Source of the DNA: Pseudoscleropodium purum
Taxonomy: Eukaryota; Streptophyta; Bryopsida; Hypnales; Brachytheciaceae
Assembly (NCBI GenBank): GCA_963969395.1
Contig: OZ017797.1
Span: 8,432,001-8,496,000 of the forward strand
Length of the DNA: 64,000 nt
Direction of reading: 5' to 3'
Shown in pieces: positions 23,041-34,850 of this stretch; positions within the stretch are counted from its first letter, which is position 1, and every line of letters starts with the position of its first letter. The translations under genes were made by a program, and so were the position numbers. Under the pieces are notes generated by a model that worked only from the letters and a program-made list of their open reading frames with translations, was not told where the DNA came from and did no database searches.

Positions 23041-23232
23041 AATTTTAAACAAGCACCACCTCCAAAAAATTAGTTAACTAATTAAAAAATTTTGATTTGT
23101 TCAAATTAACAAAAAAAATCAACAAATTTCGATTTGATTTTGTCCAAAACAACACCTCTAAAATGACTGAATCATTCAATAGATTTGAGTTAAAATTCTG
23201 TTGTTTTGGTCATAAATTTTCTAGTAGTGTCA

Positions 23233-26200
23233 AATTAAGTCCTAATCTTCTAGATTCATTTCTTGATTCAAAGTTTTGTGTAGACATATAAACAATGACT
23301 TCCAGAATGAATGTAGTGATGGTTAGCAAATAGAAGTTGTAGATTATAAATTACTTTTGAATAGTTAGGTTGACAATTGTTCTTTCCAATACTTAATAAA
23401 TATAATTTAAAAATTTCAAATTAGAAACTCTTAAAACAATTAATTACATCCTGAAATTTGATCATTTTAGAGTAGAATTTCTTGCAATGAATTTTTGTGG
23501 TGATGAATAATTTCTTTAAAATAAAATTGAAGCTTGAAATTGGAAGTTGCTAATGAACTACAAAAGACTCGTTTTTTTCACTTGGCATATTTTGGACAAT
23601 ATGTTATTTATAAAACATTAATAGAAACCATTTTTTTGAATTTGTACCATTCAAGTGTTTTAAAAAAAAATCTAGATATCCTAGTTGATTTTGAAATTTG
23701 AATTTTTGGTATATAATTGAATAGTATACAAGTAGTTAGGTCGTCTCTTTCAAATTGGTAACCATCGAGTTTTGGTTGCCTATTAGGATGGTTTTCCACT
23801 TTATTTTATTTTATCCACTGTTGAGAGTGCTAGTGTGAGTCCTAGCCCCAAGTCGGCTATGTATTTTTAGTTTTTGTACGATGGATGCGTGGGTGAGATA
23901 GTGTTATGAAGTTAGTGATGAAAGATAGTAGGAAGATTGAATATGCTAAGTGGTTGTGAAATTTGATGATGAATTGAGTAAAAGACTAACTTAATATGGT
24001 GATTGAAATATGATTGAAAAATATTTTAAAACTTAAAATTTGTAAATGGTGATGTGCTCACCATCTAGATTAATATAATTACATTTTAAGCCTAATTGGT
24101 TGCAATGTGTGAGTGAATTCAAGTTGGAATAAGTGTGTATGAGAAGTGTATGTTGAATAGTGGAATTTGGAGTAAAAGTCCAAGTTTGAGTTTGAAGTGT
24201 CATTGTAGTGATGATTGTCATTATTTTCCAAATTGAAATGTTGTCTTTAATGTGGAATATTTGGAATGTCTTTGTTGAGTGAAGGAAATTGAGAAATTGT
24301 GATTGGCTTCATGTGTAGTGCAAGGATAATGACCAAGTTGGAAAATGATTGTTTTAAATTGGAAGTGAATGTTGAATGCTATTGGATCTATAAGTGTTTA
24401 ATTGTATATCTTGTGAGTAATTGGAACAAATAAAATTTGTTGATGTTGTATAAGAAGTCTATTTGGAGTGATGACCAATTGAATTGAAAATAGATCCTTA
24501 ATTAGAACTAAAAGTCAAAGATCATTTTCCTTCTGATATAAAATTCCCATTGACAAGCCTCCCTTGGAATGAACTTATTATACTAATAGGATAATTTTTG
24601 AATAGGTCATTATTCTTCTTCAACAAAACATATAAATCAAAGAAATTTATAATGGCTTGAAAATGCACCTTCTTAAAAGTCTAGAAAATAGATTCTAGAG
24701 TTGAAGGGCTAAAGTTCTCATACTACTACATCAAGTGAGATATTCCTCACTTTTGGCATTAAAGCCTTTGAATTTTGGGGTCGTAGATCCTTTTAGCGAT
24801 AGAAATGAGCTTTATTAAAAGAATGAAAAATAATTATTTGACCAATCACATATAGAATGGTAAATAAAACTCATATAATTGTGGTTTAAACAACAATTTT
24901 TTGACACAATAGATTTAAGTGATAATTAATGGCATAAATGAAAACAAATGACACAAGTGAAAACTTCAAATCAAGACATAAGTCTAGACAAGTGACACTA
25001 GGAAAAATTCAAAATCAAAATATGAAAAATTCAAAATCAAAATGAAAAAAGTGAGACAAATGAAAAATATGTAAAAACTTGAAATCAAGAAATAAGCCTA
25101 GAAAAGGGACACCAAAGTTAAGTTGAAAATTGAAAATGAGTCCAAATAAGTGACATTAGTGAAAACTTTAAATTAATAGATGAATTCAAGCAATCATACA
25201 ATATAAAAACATTATTTTGTTGCAAAATAAATCAACCATCAAGTTGACAAATCTACTATGCAAATTGTGTTTTTTGTTTTCTAAAATTAATTAACAATAT
25301 CACATTACTTTTCCCGAAAGGTAAACATTTGAAATGGGAGGTGACATTTAAGTCATTCTAGGAGCCCATGTGATGAAGAAACATCAATAGTTCATCAAAT
25401 TTGTCTAGGATTCTAACCTGAGAGTGTAAAAACTACTCATGGCTTCTTCCATGCTATCATGTGTGAGTTGTAAGTGAATCTTACATCAATAATTGCAATT
25501 TATGTGACAACAAAATCCAAGGTTTATTTAGAAGGTTTGTTATCACTTTTCATTTTTCAATTTGGGGGGCATTAAGTTAGTTCCTCCTAGCCAAAGGACA
25601 TATATGAATAAATGATATGAAGTATGCTTACATACTTATTTGAAAATAACACTTATGTAAGTATGGTCTAATAGACCATAATCTCAACTATTTCAATTAT
25701 TTAGGTAACAATGGCAAGGATGGCATTGAATGAAAATTTTGTTAATTAATGTAAGAGCACTACCTTTTGTTTTGTAGACTTTTAGTCTCTTAAGTGACAC
25801 CTCACTTGTTCCTTTTGAATCTCATTGGCTTGCTTGTAAGAGCTACACTAATTTGTATTTCATTATTAGCTATATGATCAAGAAGATCATCTTCAATAAA
25901 TCAATTTTAATAAATAGAATTAACCTCAAAAGACATATATATCTATGATTGTTCAACATGACATTTGAAAACAATCCAATCCTTTTAATCCAATCCTTTT
26001 ACATTATATTCAAGCAATTCTTGTAGGAATTACACTAATAAATAATTAATATGATAATTAGTCCATTAGATGCCTTTTTCCTACTTATCTTCCAACCATC
26101 CACAAATAGATCCAATTTCCAATCAATTTAGTAAATATTATATATTTGGTGAATAAATAAATCAAAGTAATTTTTATAAGACCCAATGAATGTATGATCA

Positions 26201-26568
26201 AATGTAACTTTAATTACACTAAGATGTGAAAACATCTATTGAACTTTGCAATCAACTACTTCAATTTTCTTATTTTTTTTCTTTCAATAATATTTGACTT
26301 GGCTCACACACTTGAGCCAACATGAACAACTTTTCCATTGTGTGGCAATTGTCATAGACCTCCTAGTGATTTCTAATTTAGTCTACTATTGGCTTTGGTC
26401 TTTTCTTTGTTCACCTCTTTAGATTATTATTTGGTTCTCTTGTTTACAAGAGATTTCTATTTGTTGCTAAAAAAATTAAATTATATTAAAAATTGTTGCA
26501 TGCACATCCCAAAACCTCCTCACCTTGCTAGATTTGAATGAAGTCTAAGGAAGAACAACCCAATGCCA
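23233..26568. other. AT-rich intergenic stretch
   Basis: Only chance frames of about 60 codons are present. Repetitive GAAAA/TCAAAATC runs occur near 24950-25100, with the phrase ATTCAAAATCAAAAT repeated. No gene or complete element was recognised. Confidence 0.45.
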
Positions 26569-27501
26569 TTAACCCCTAAAAGACCAAGGCCTTTTTTTTT
26601 TGCCAAAAACACTCAAAATTGCCATTTCTATGGCAAAAGGTAATAAAAATTTAATTTAATTTTTTTCACATCCAACCATAGGATCTTACACCGAACTATT
26701 ATGAGAATGTGTGGAAAAAATTTCAGAACTTTTGACCACAGAGATTGCATGATATCTGCGTTTAAAGTGGAAAAAACAAGTTTTTTTAGCACATTGCAGG
26801 ATTAGATTTATTAACTTTGAACATTTTTAATTTTAATTTTTTGCACTATAACTTTTTGAGCTTTAAATCTCTATGGTATAAATTTGAGTTGAGAATTTAG
26901 AAAAATTTAAATTAAATTTTAAAAAACTAATTTTTATTCTTTAAAAAATTGCTAAATAGAAAAAAGTACAAGATAGAAGGAAAATCTAAAATATTTTTAG
27001 TTCTAAAATGAAATTAAAATTCACTAATCCCAACGGTGAGTTTGTTCTAGCAAGAAAGATTGACTATGTGGAATTTTTTTTCTTGAAAAATTGTAAAAAT
27101 TGCATTCAGAAATGAATTCTATAAGTTATTCTTTCAAGAAGATGCTCTAATTACCTGAAAAACAAGATTGTCCATAACTTTTTCATAAAAAATCCAAATG
27201 GAATGAATCAAAGCTTCACATGTATACAAAATATAATCTATGAGGGAAAAAAAAGTTTTAAATTGAAAAATTGAAATGTTTTAAATTTCTTTTTGCTACC
27301 CCTTGTCCCCTGTTTTGAGCTTATTTGGGCATAACTTTCGTTTCCAAGAACCGATTGGAAAAAAAATTATATTACCATGAAGCTAATCAATTTTTCTATC
27401 TTCAAAAAAAGTTTCAAAAATAAGGAAAAAATTTCAGCCCGTAAGTACCTGCCCAAAATCCCATTTGTCCCCTGAAAGGATAGTGGTTCTTTAAAGGTTA
27501 A
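26569..27501 (+). mobile_element. TTAA-flanked inverted-repeat element, subfamily B, complete copy
   Basis: The left end is TTAACCCCTAAAAGACC. The right end reads GGTTCTTTAAAGGTTAA, reversing to TTAACCTTTAAAGAACC. Just inside the left end is CCAAAAACACTCAAAATTGCC. The block GAGCTTATTTGGGCATAACTTT and a CCCATTTGTCCCCTGAAAGG stretch precede the right end. The same blocks occur in inverse order at 53451-54412, so the two are full-length relatives of about 0.93-0.96 kb. There is no coding capacity. Confidence 0.75.
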
Positions 27502-28563
27502 TCACCCAATTTTGACATCTATTGTACCCTCCCATTTGCTCCAATCACCCACCCATTACCACATTCTTGACACAATCCCTTCAACATCATGACAATACAC
27601 TTGGGGAAGGGACACATCAATACATGTTTTAGCACAAGTCTACCTGCACTTTACCAATTTAATTCCAATAACTATGAAAAATCACAAATACTCCATTTCC
27701 TGTTGGAATGTCTTGATTCTATTTGCAAATAGCTTCTCCAACAAACTTCTCAATCTCATGAAAAATATGTGAGTGAATAAATAGCTTTGCCAAGGTACTT
27801 TGATACCAAGTTTGCTTAGTAATAGTAGGCATGTGTACCTCACACTATCTTTGTCTCAAACAAATCCATAGTCTCTCATGGGAAACTAGTCATAGTACTA
27901 TTGATTTATTTTGAGATGAAGGGAGTTTGAAAAATCAAGGTAAGAGTTTGGGGATGTCCTTCATCAGTTAACCCTTGAACAAGAGACTAGCCATTGTGAA
28001 AATCATTTGTTTTGGTATCATGTGCATTTTGGGATCAAATAAAAAAAATGAAAAACAGTCATTGAAAGTCAAGCCGCTACTAAAAAAACCTTTCCTTTTC
28101 CCACAAAATTTGGAAGATGAATAGTTGTACGTCATTTCTTGCATGGAGAGATTCTTTGTCATTCATCGATTGAAATACATCTGCCACATTTATAGGTTAA
28201 AAAGGAGAGTCCAAAAAGACATCTGATTTCATGCAAGATTGAACTGAACCACCCAAATCACCCAAATCAATTTGAACCCTATTTTTATCACCAATATTAT
28301 CAAAAGTTTGAGCAATTAATTAACGTACTCCATGGAGCAACTGCCATTGTACCACAACACCACACCACCTTTGTAGCACAATCCCCAAATAGCAAGTTAC
28401 CAAAACAAATTAAGCGCATGTATATGCAATAATAATAATTTTTAATCATAGGACCTCCAAGCATGTTTTTTTAAATAGTTCATGGGGTTGTAAACTTGTA
28501 ATGTAAGTTAAACATTTCCCTAAGTGCAATCATTTCTTTTGTGGATATTACTAAATTCTAAAC
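27502..28563. other. AT-rich intergenic stretch
   Basis: No frame longer than 64 codons and no recognised repeat. Confidence 0.45.
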
Positions 28564-28566
28564 TAA

Positions 28567-28909
28567 GGGACACTTCACACATGGGCCGACCAAGTCGAGA
28601 GGTCGTGGGAGTTTATAGCCAAACTTTGGGCGAGAGTCCAAAGAAATGGACAATAAATGGGCAATTTGATGGACTCTTGACCAAAGTTTGGGTTGCCATT
28701 TTGTGGTGACCCAAACTTTGGTCAAGAATCTGTCATGAAGCCATTGCCACATAGGAGCTTGGGCTTCCATGTAGGCACTTTGGAGGGTGACGGACTTTGG
28801 ATTGTGCCACCTTGTGTGAAGGTTCGAGAGACCAAAGTCGTATTTTTTTAAAATTTGATTGGTGGAGATTGATGAACTCTCAACCTTGGGCCCATGTGTA
28901 AAGTGGCCC
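28567..28909. mobile_element. Tourist-like MITE (PIF/Harbinger type), copy 1
   Basis: The ends GGGACACTTCACACATGGGCC and GGCCCATGTGTAAAGTGGCCC are inverted repeats of about 21 bp. TAA flanks both sides (28564-28566 and 28910-28912), matching the 3 bp TTA/TAA target duplication of this superfamily. An internal perfect 18 bp inverted repeat (CTTGACCAAAGTTTGGGT at 28676-28693, partner 28709-28726, loop 15 bp) makes a second hairpin. A shorter copy lies at 57758. No protein is encoded. Confidence 0.8.
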
Positions 28910-28912
28910 TAA

Positions 28913-29764
28913 TACGTGCGCTTACTTATGACCAAGATGCAATCCATATGGGAAGTGAAGATGTTGCTTCCTTGCCATGGAACCCATAATAACAGCAAAG
29001 CATGTTATTATAAGCTGTCTATAGGGGTCTGATTGGGGGTCTATCTCGGGGTCTACGGTGAGGAAACCCAACCGAGGACAATGGACGCAGACGGTGAGGC
29101 GCAGGGGGCATGATAACCTTCCACTTTGGAGTTTTCAAAGCAGCCTATGCTGTTGACCGCATGATCAAGCCCAAGCCCCCCATTTCATTAAAGCCACAAG
29201 AGTTGTCAAAGCCAAGTGCCAGGGTTCAGTTTTAAGGTGTCAGCCCAGGCAAGCACTGCACCACAAGCGGGGCGAGATTACCTTACCACATAATATGACC
29301 GAAATCAATCACTTCCAGCCCAGCCAGGTGCTCAAGTACGTTGTGGGGGAATTCACCTAAATTGGCGATGATGTCCGTCGCAAACACTCAGTTTCACCTA
29401 CATCATTGGATTACCAAAAAATAATAAATGTAAGAAAATACCCACTTCAAAAAAAATAAAAAACTCAGAAGTTTTGACCTACAACATTGAATTACCAAAA
29501 ATGGATATAAAATACCCAGTTCAAAAAAATATACATCACTTAGATTCTAAATTATATAAATGTTCACTAGAAATTGTTTTAAATGTTCTGAAAATTCAAC
29601 TAGAGCCAATTTGTTTTAGTTTCAAATATACTATACAAAAACTTAATTCACTGCCTTACCTAACATAGTTTACTTCTGGTTCAGGAGATGTCTGCCAGAC
29701 CCTGGTTTTCTCATTCACCCACCACTTTGACATTGGGTCAATTTTTGGTTTTTTCTTTTTTTTT
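28913..29764. other. moderately GC-rich stretch around an LRR-like relic
   Basis: GC rises between about 29020 and 29390, with GGGGTCTA repeated near 29025-29055. No intact frame is present. The minus strand has a possible degenerate coding segment, listed separately. The remainder from 29400 is AT-rich and includes a G-run at about 29766-29783. Confidence 0.4.
29235..29387 (-). pseudogene. possible leucine-rich-repeat gene relic
   Basis: Read on the minus strand, 29387-29286 gives 34 codons including NLGEFPHNVLEHLAGLEVID and FGHIMW. A stop follows, and then in the same frame GNLAPLVVQCLPGLTP (29282-29235). Allowing the stop, the register LxxIDFxxxxWxGxLxP..L..CLPGL fits the plant extracellular LRR consensus over about one and a half repeats. 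Only some 50 codons are involved, with one stop and no flanking continuation, so chance resemblance is possible. Confidence 0.27.
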
Positions 29765-30030
29765 TTGGGGAGGGGGGGGGGGGATATTTATTTGGCTGGA
29801 CCCCTTTGCTTGTCCCGTAGGGAAAACCTTGAAATTTTTTATTTGCCATGCATGATAAAATTTGCAAATTTTGAATTCATATTTGCAATCAAAGGCCCAA
29901 AATTAGCTAGGATGGATGTGGAGGATAGATAAATTAGGCACGAAATAGGGGACTCTTTTTTTACATGGCCCCTAGAATGACTTCAAGGGACACATGAGGG
30001 GGTCAATTCATCCCGGCCATTTATTTGGTA
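29765..30030 (+). repeat. dispersed repeat H, plus-strand copy
   Basis: Contains CCGTAGGGAAAACC, the core ATTTGCAAATTTTGAATTCA, ATATTTGCAATCAAAG, AATTAGCTAGG, then AAATTAGGCACGAAATAGGGG and CCCCTAGAATGACTTCAAGG. This order is the inverse of 9330-9560 and is partly shared with 40725 and 55540. It starts just after a G-run and ends near CCCGGCC at 30013. Confidence 0.6.
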
Positions 30031-32047
30031 GAAGGGTGCCAAAATTTATTTTACTTAATTTATCATTTATTAGATCTATTTTCATAGTTTTGACTATTTT
30101 ATAAATTTCAAGCTTTGAATTGGAGTGATTAAGTTATTTACAACCATAGAAATGGATGAAACATGTGAAATGTGGATGAATTGTGTTTTTTTTGTATTGA
30201 AAGTATATTGATATTCATCAAAAAAGAGCAAGATTTCTCAATATTTTGAACCATATTGGTGGGTATATCTACTAAGAAATATGAAATCTATTGTTAAATA
30301 TTATCTTCAAGCCTTTTGCTTTTAATCAAATTGTCATAGAATAAAACTCTAGTTATTTGGCTATGTCGAAGACAAAAAACTTGTGGGTGTTTGTTCCTTT
30401 ATAACTTTCATTTCATGTTGAAACAACTTTAAATATCTTATATACTAAAAGATATCAAATGTCAAAGATTACAATAGTTTTCAAAATGATGTTTGTACAA
30501 TATCCAATTAGCACCTATTGCATCTATAAGCATAATATTTTGCATATTTCATTTACAAAATGTTTGAGATATAATTACAATTAAATTAGAGATGAAACCA
30601 ATGTACACTAATAGATTGAAATTTAAGATCCTTTATTAAACCAACTTTGATGATGAAAGCAACCCAATTACTACATACATGTCTTAGTAAATAGACTCTA
30701 CACTATTTAGCTATCAAGCTATTAAAGGCGAAGAAATTAGGTGTTAACAAGGGAAATGAACTCTTGCTTTAAATTACCATTTTATACAAACTTGGTATAA
30801 ACAATAATATGGCTTTTAATCTCATTTTTCCATCATATATATTAAAATTTAAATATATAATTTATAATTATGATAAATAATTATGGCATGTTTTTTCTCT
30901 TCCTACATTACTAAAGTTCTACACCCCATTGCAAAGTCTATCAAATTAAACAAGGGCAATGACCAAACTAAAAGAAATATTGTACCATGACTTTATATGG
31001 TGACATTTTAGGTATATTTATTTTCGTTTTTTGAACCTATATATGTATATTAAAAATAATTAAAATTGATTGAGCAAATAATGATAATGAATAAAGTCTA
31101 TATGTAAAAATTAATGATTCAAGATAGCAAATTCTAAAGGATATTGTAAGTGAGAATTACAACAAGGTTCTATTTGACTCTTAACAAATTTTTCTTTTGG
31201 ATCTCATCTTGTAAAGACTTTATAAGATATCTTGTTTCATACAAAGATTTTATTTTTTTATTTAAAAAATATGTTTTGTCTGAGACTTACAATTTTCTCT
31301 ATTCATTTTTAAATAAAAAATTAAATATATAAATTCATGATATGATCCATCAAATCAAATATTTTGAAAATTCAAAAGATTGGTCTTTTAAGAGTAAAAC
31401 TTGTATGGATCTTACTTATAAGACATTGTTTTTGAAAAGATATTCTATTTTAATTATTTTAAATATTTTATGTGATTTGCAATGGAAAACTTGGACTTTT
31501 CAAATGGAAATAAAGTTTTGATTTATTTTTTAAACAATTTATTTATCTATTTCATTGCCCAAAGGTGAAAGTAATTGTCATTGGAAGTGTAGTAAATATA
31601 AATTTCCTTTTCTTGTTTTATACTTTTGCAAATTATTCTAAGAAGTTTTATGTTGCTACAATAAATCCATCGTATTGAAAATTCACCTAATCAATCTATT
31701 TTCAGATTATTTTACAATTTAATCCTTTTTACCTTTATCAAATGAAATTTATCTATCAATAGGTGAGATATGAAATTGGTTTCTTGCCTTGTCAATTATA
31801 AGTAGGTCTATAGTGTCTCATAGTCTTAATTTAGCAATATTTTACCTATTTAATTCAGAAGAAGTTGTCATGTCCCAAATTTAGCTTTCCAAGCTATTGG
31901 CATCTCATGTGATAAGAACAATTATGGATGACAAGCATATTGTTTGCAAATTTTTGTATTGAATAGGTTTGTATTTTTTTATTGAGTGGTTTTTTAATCC
32001 CCATCACATATAGACAAATATTAGGAGAAGGCAATAGTAATTGAAAT
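30031..32047. other. AT-rich intergenic stretch
   Basis: Strongly AT-rich, with no frame over 60 codons of any recognisable type and no paired ends seen. Confidence 0.5.
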
Positions 32048-32435
32048 GCTAGTCATATATTTACAATGTGATTGTCTATTTTTTCAAGCTATATATCCAT
32101 AGTTTGACTAGTTATTTCTATTTTGTCTCATATCCACAATCTTATTGGCTATTCTTGTTTAGCCCTTTGGTGGCAATTTGATTAACTTTTTTTTATCTAG
32201 CCATGTGTCCAAAGTATGACTAGCCATCTTTGTCTAGCACCATGTCCATACTTTGACTAGCTAATTTTTTTAGTCACATGTTCGTAGTTTGACTAACTAT
32301 TCTTGTCTAGTCATATGCCTCCAATATGATTGGCTATTTTTGTCTAGCTATATGTCTACAACTTGAAAAATTCATTTTTATCTAGTCACATATCTGCAAT
32401 TTGATTGGCTACTTGTATCTAGTTAGGTGTTTGTA
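32048..32435 (+). repeat. degenerate ~37 bp minisatellite, ten to eleven units
   Basis: The phrase TCTAGTCATATGTCC or a variant recurs at about 32050, 32086, 32124, 32157, 32196, 32233, 32270, 32306, 32343, 32381 and 32418. Each unit continues into a TTTGACTAGCTATT-like segment. Spacing stays at 33-39 bp although the sequence has diverged considerably. Confidence 0.75.
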
Positions 32436-32540
32436 ATAATATTTGTCTTGTTTTTTGTAGTCCTCAATCCACTCATGGTTCTAAATTTTTTTTTTATCAT
32501 ACCTTATTGACTATAATAGAAAACAAGGTATCTTCTTGAG

Positions 32541-33671
32541 TTAATCCCTAGAGATCCTTGACCATGTTTTCATAAAAAAAAATGCTCCAAAATTGCCATT
32601 TATAAGACAAGTATCAAAATTTAAAATAAAATCATTTTTGAACACATCCAATCATAAGATCTTATAGTAAACTGATTTGAAAAAAATTTGAAAAAATTTC
32701 AGAAATTCTCACTATGTAGATTATAAGATACTAGTGTTTGAATTGACAAAAAATCAAACAGTTGCACTTCACAAGGTCACAATTGTATGAAAAAATGTCC
32801 AAAATGGTGGTTACTCTTTGCATTCATTCTTCAAGGCAAGTTGGATATATGCTTGAAAAAATTTATATCATCAATTAGATGATATTTGAGGTCAATAACA
32901 ATCCGTTTTGGGCTTGTTCCTGTCACTATTCCCTCGCAACGAATGGTACAACCAGTTGTTTTCAAAAATATTAAAATTTTTTGAGGGAAATGATGTAACA
33001 CTCTCTTGGCACATCAGACTCCATTGCTAGCTCCGTTCATAGTGTTCTTAGGGCTTAATAACTCGCAGTCTCTTGGAGCCCTGAAATCTCTACCAATGTG
33101 GATTTGCACAATATACAGGGAAGAAATAGTAACTAAAAAGAAGTATAAAGTGATCCAAAACACTAAATTGTTAAGAATTTAATTACAAAATTGAAAGATT
33201 CCAATCCCAATAGTGGTAATTTGATAATAAACAATCTACATCATAAGTATTTGTTTTTTGAAAAAAATATTAAAAATTGAATTAAATGAAGGGCTTCAAA
33301 GTTTATTTTTGAGTAGAGAATCCATAACTACCCACAAACTAGAACACCTCTAACTTTCATCTCATAAATCAAAATAGAATGATTCAAAGCTTTCCACATA
33401 TACATAAATCTAAAAAACAATTTCAAATTTTTATTTTTGAAAAAAGTGATTTTTTAAGAAATTTTTGGGTTGGCTGTTGAACATTGAAAATTACATATCA
33501 TGCAATAACTTTTGAACCATGTAGTCAAAAGTTATGAAATTTCTTGGGCCTTAAAGCTACTCCTTCGGCACATATTGTGTGAAAATATCAAAAAATAAAA
33601 ATTTTGTTCGGAGTGAGTTGCACAAAATTGTTATGTTGCCAAAAAACGTAGTTTTGACCCTTAGGGGTTAA
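32541..33671 (+). mobile_element. TTAA-flanked inverted-repeat element, subfamily A, with an internal insertion
   Basis: The left end is TTAATCCCTAGAGATCC. The right end is GACCCTTAGGGGTTAA, reversing to TTAACCCCTAAGGGTC. Internal blocks match the copies at 11481 and 62999 (GCAGTTGCACTTCACAAGGT, ATGTCCAAAATGGTGGTTAC). Between about 32871 and 33101 some 230 bp of unrelated, GC-richer sequence interrupts the alignment. Removing it gives the usual length of about 0.9 kb. Confidence 0.72.
32871..33101. other. unidentified ~230 bp insertion inside the TTAA element
   Basis: The sister copies at 11481 and 4176 run directly from a TTCAGATCATTTG-like segment into TACAACATATAGG. Here the two parts are separated by sequence with CCGTTTTGGGCTTGTTCC, CCCTCGCAACGAATGG and CTCTTGGAGCCCTG. 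I recognise no coding content or inverted ends. The exact edges are uncertain by several bases. Confidence 0.5.
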
Positions 33672-34771
33672 GTATAATTAATATATTGATTTCTTACAAA
33701 AGATACTTAAGTTGCTAAGACTCTTCTTTTCTTTGCTCTTTTCACCTTTTTGAAGTTGGTTGTTGTAATGAATGAATCTTTGGAATTCAACTATAATTTT
33801 GTACTATCATATTAGGAGGAAAATTTGTTATTTTTTCTTCCAAAGGCTATATCACTATGACTAAAACTTTATTTGAGAGATACAACAATCAACAAAATAA
33901 AAACATCAAATATCCATATAAATAATAGAAATGAAACGAATTCTTTTTATTTTTCAAAAGCAACGACACCTTAGGGTTTAAGTGAAAACCATCTTTTCAA
34001 TTGATGGTGTCCAGCTTTACTCTAATTTAAAGATCTGGATTAAAATCTGGTTGCAGTTTCCTATAAATCATTTCAATAGGACAGAAATTGCACTTTGAGG
34101 TAGACCCTGATTACTGAAGAAATATTTCAATAACTGAAGATGAAAACCAATATTTGATGAATGGGAACCCATGTCCTTGTACACATCTTGTTACACTATT
34201 TCCTTGTGGTGATGTGATCTCTTAGCTTTTGTACTGGTCTTAAAGCAACCTTTTAAGAGCTGATTGCATCTGGGGGAAAGGTAAAACTCATTGAAACAAT
34301 TTTAGTAAATTTTTATAGGAAGAAGAATGGAATTGGCATCAAATCCAAGTCGTTTTATATTTTTTGGACCTTAGTGGAATTAGTTATGAATTTTTGAAGT
34401 TGAAAATACAGCAGCAGTAACTAAACGACCACTGCATTTTCATAAGAGTAACCAGCTCTTGAAATGTACACTGTTGGTGCATTGAAGAAAGCAAAATGTA
34501 CCTCTATGTTAGTGATTGCTTTTAGAGCTCCCTACCTTACTGTTATTTTACTCTTTTTGTTGAAATCACACTTTATGAAGCAATCAAGGTTTGATTATAA
34601 TATACATAATTCTTTTCCATTAGTGTCTAGTTTTGAAATATAACAATCTGTAGGATGGGAACAAAACAACCATTCCTTTATGGACTAGCATTGCTAGATT
34701 TAAACCAAAAAATTGATCTACTTTCAAATTCATAGCAAATATATGGAAGAAAATGTGATTATATATCCAAA
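33672..34771. other. AT-rich intergenic stretch
   Basis: No gene or element recognised. Confidence 0.45.
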
Positions 34772-34850
34772 TTAACTCATGAAGGACCAAAGCCTTTCAT
34801 TTCACCAAAAAACACTCAAAACTATCATACCTATAGTCTTAAAATTAGGA
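34772..34850 (+). mobile_element. fragment of a TTAA-flanked element (left end only)
   Basis: TTAACTCATGAAGGACC is followed by AAAGCCTTTCATTTCACC and AAAAAACACTCAAAACTATC, matching the left end and first block of subfamily B. Similarity fades after about 80 bp, so this is a truncated copy. Confidence 0.5.

Larger units (their letters stand above)
22204..23229. mobile_element. non-autonomous CACTA (En/Spm-type) transposon, complete
   Basis: The left end is CACTACTAGAAA and the right end is its exact inverse (ATTTTCTAGTAGTG at the edge). Similarity continues inward: both ends then carry GACCAAAACAAC at about 20 bp depth. The 3 bp TCA flanks both edges (22201-22203 and 23230-23232), the target duplication size typical of this superfamily. 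The 1026 bp hold no transposase. A long hairpin lies at 22505-22778 and a tRNA-like block at about 22893-23040. It must be mobilised by an enzyme encoded elsewhere, if it is still mobile at all. Confidence 0.88.
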
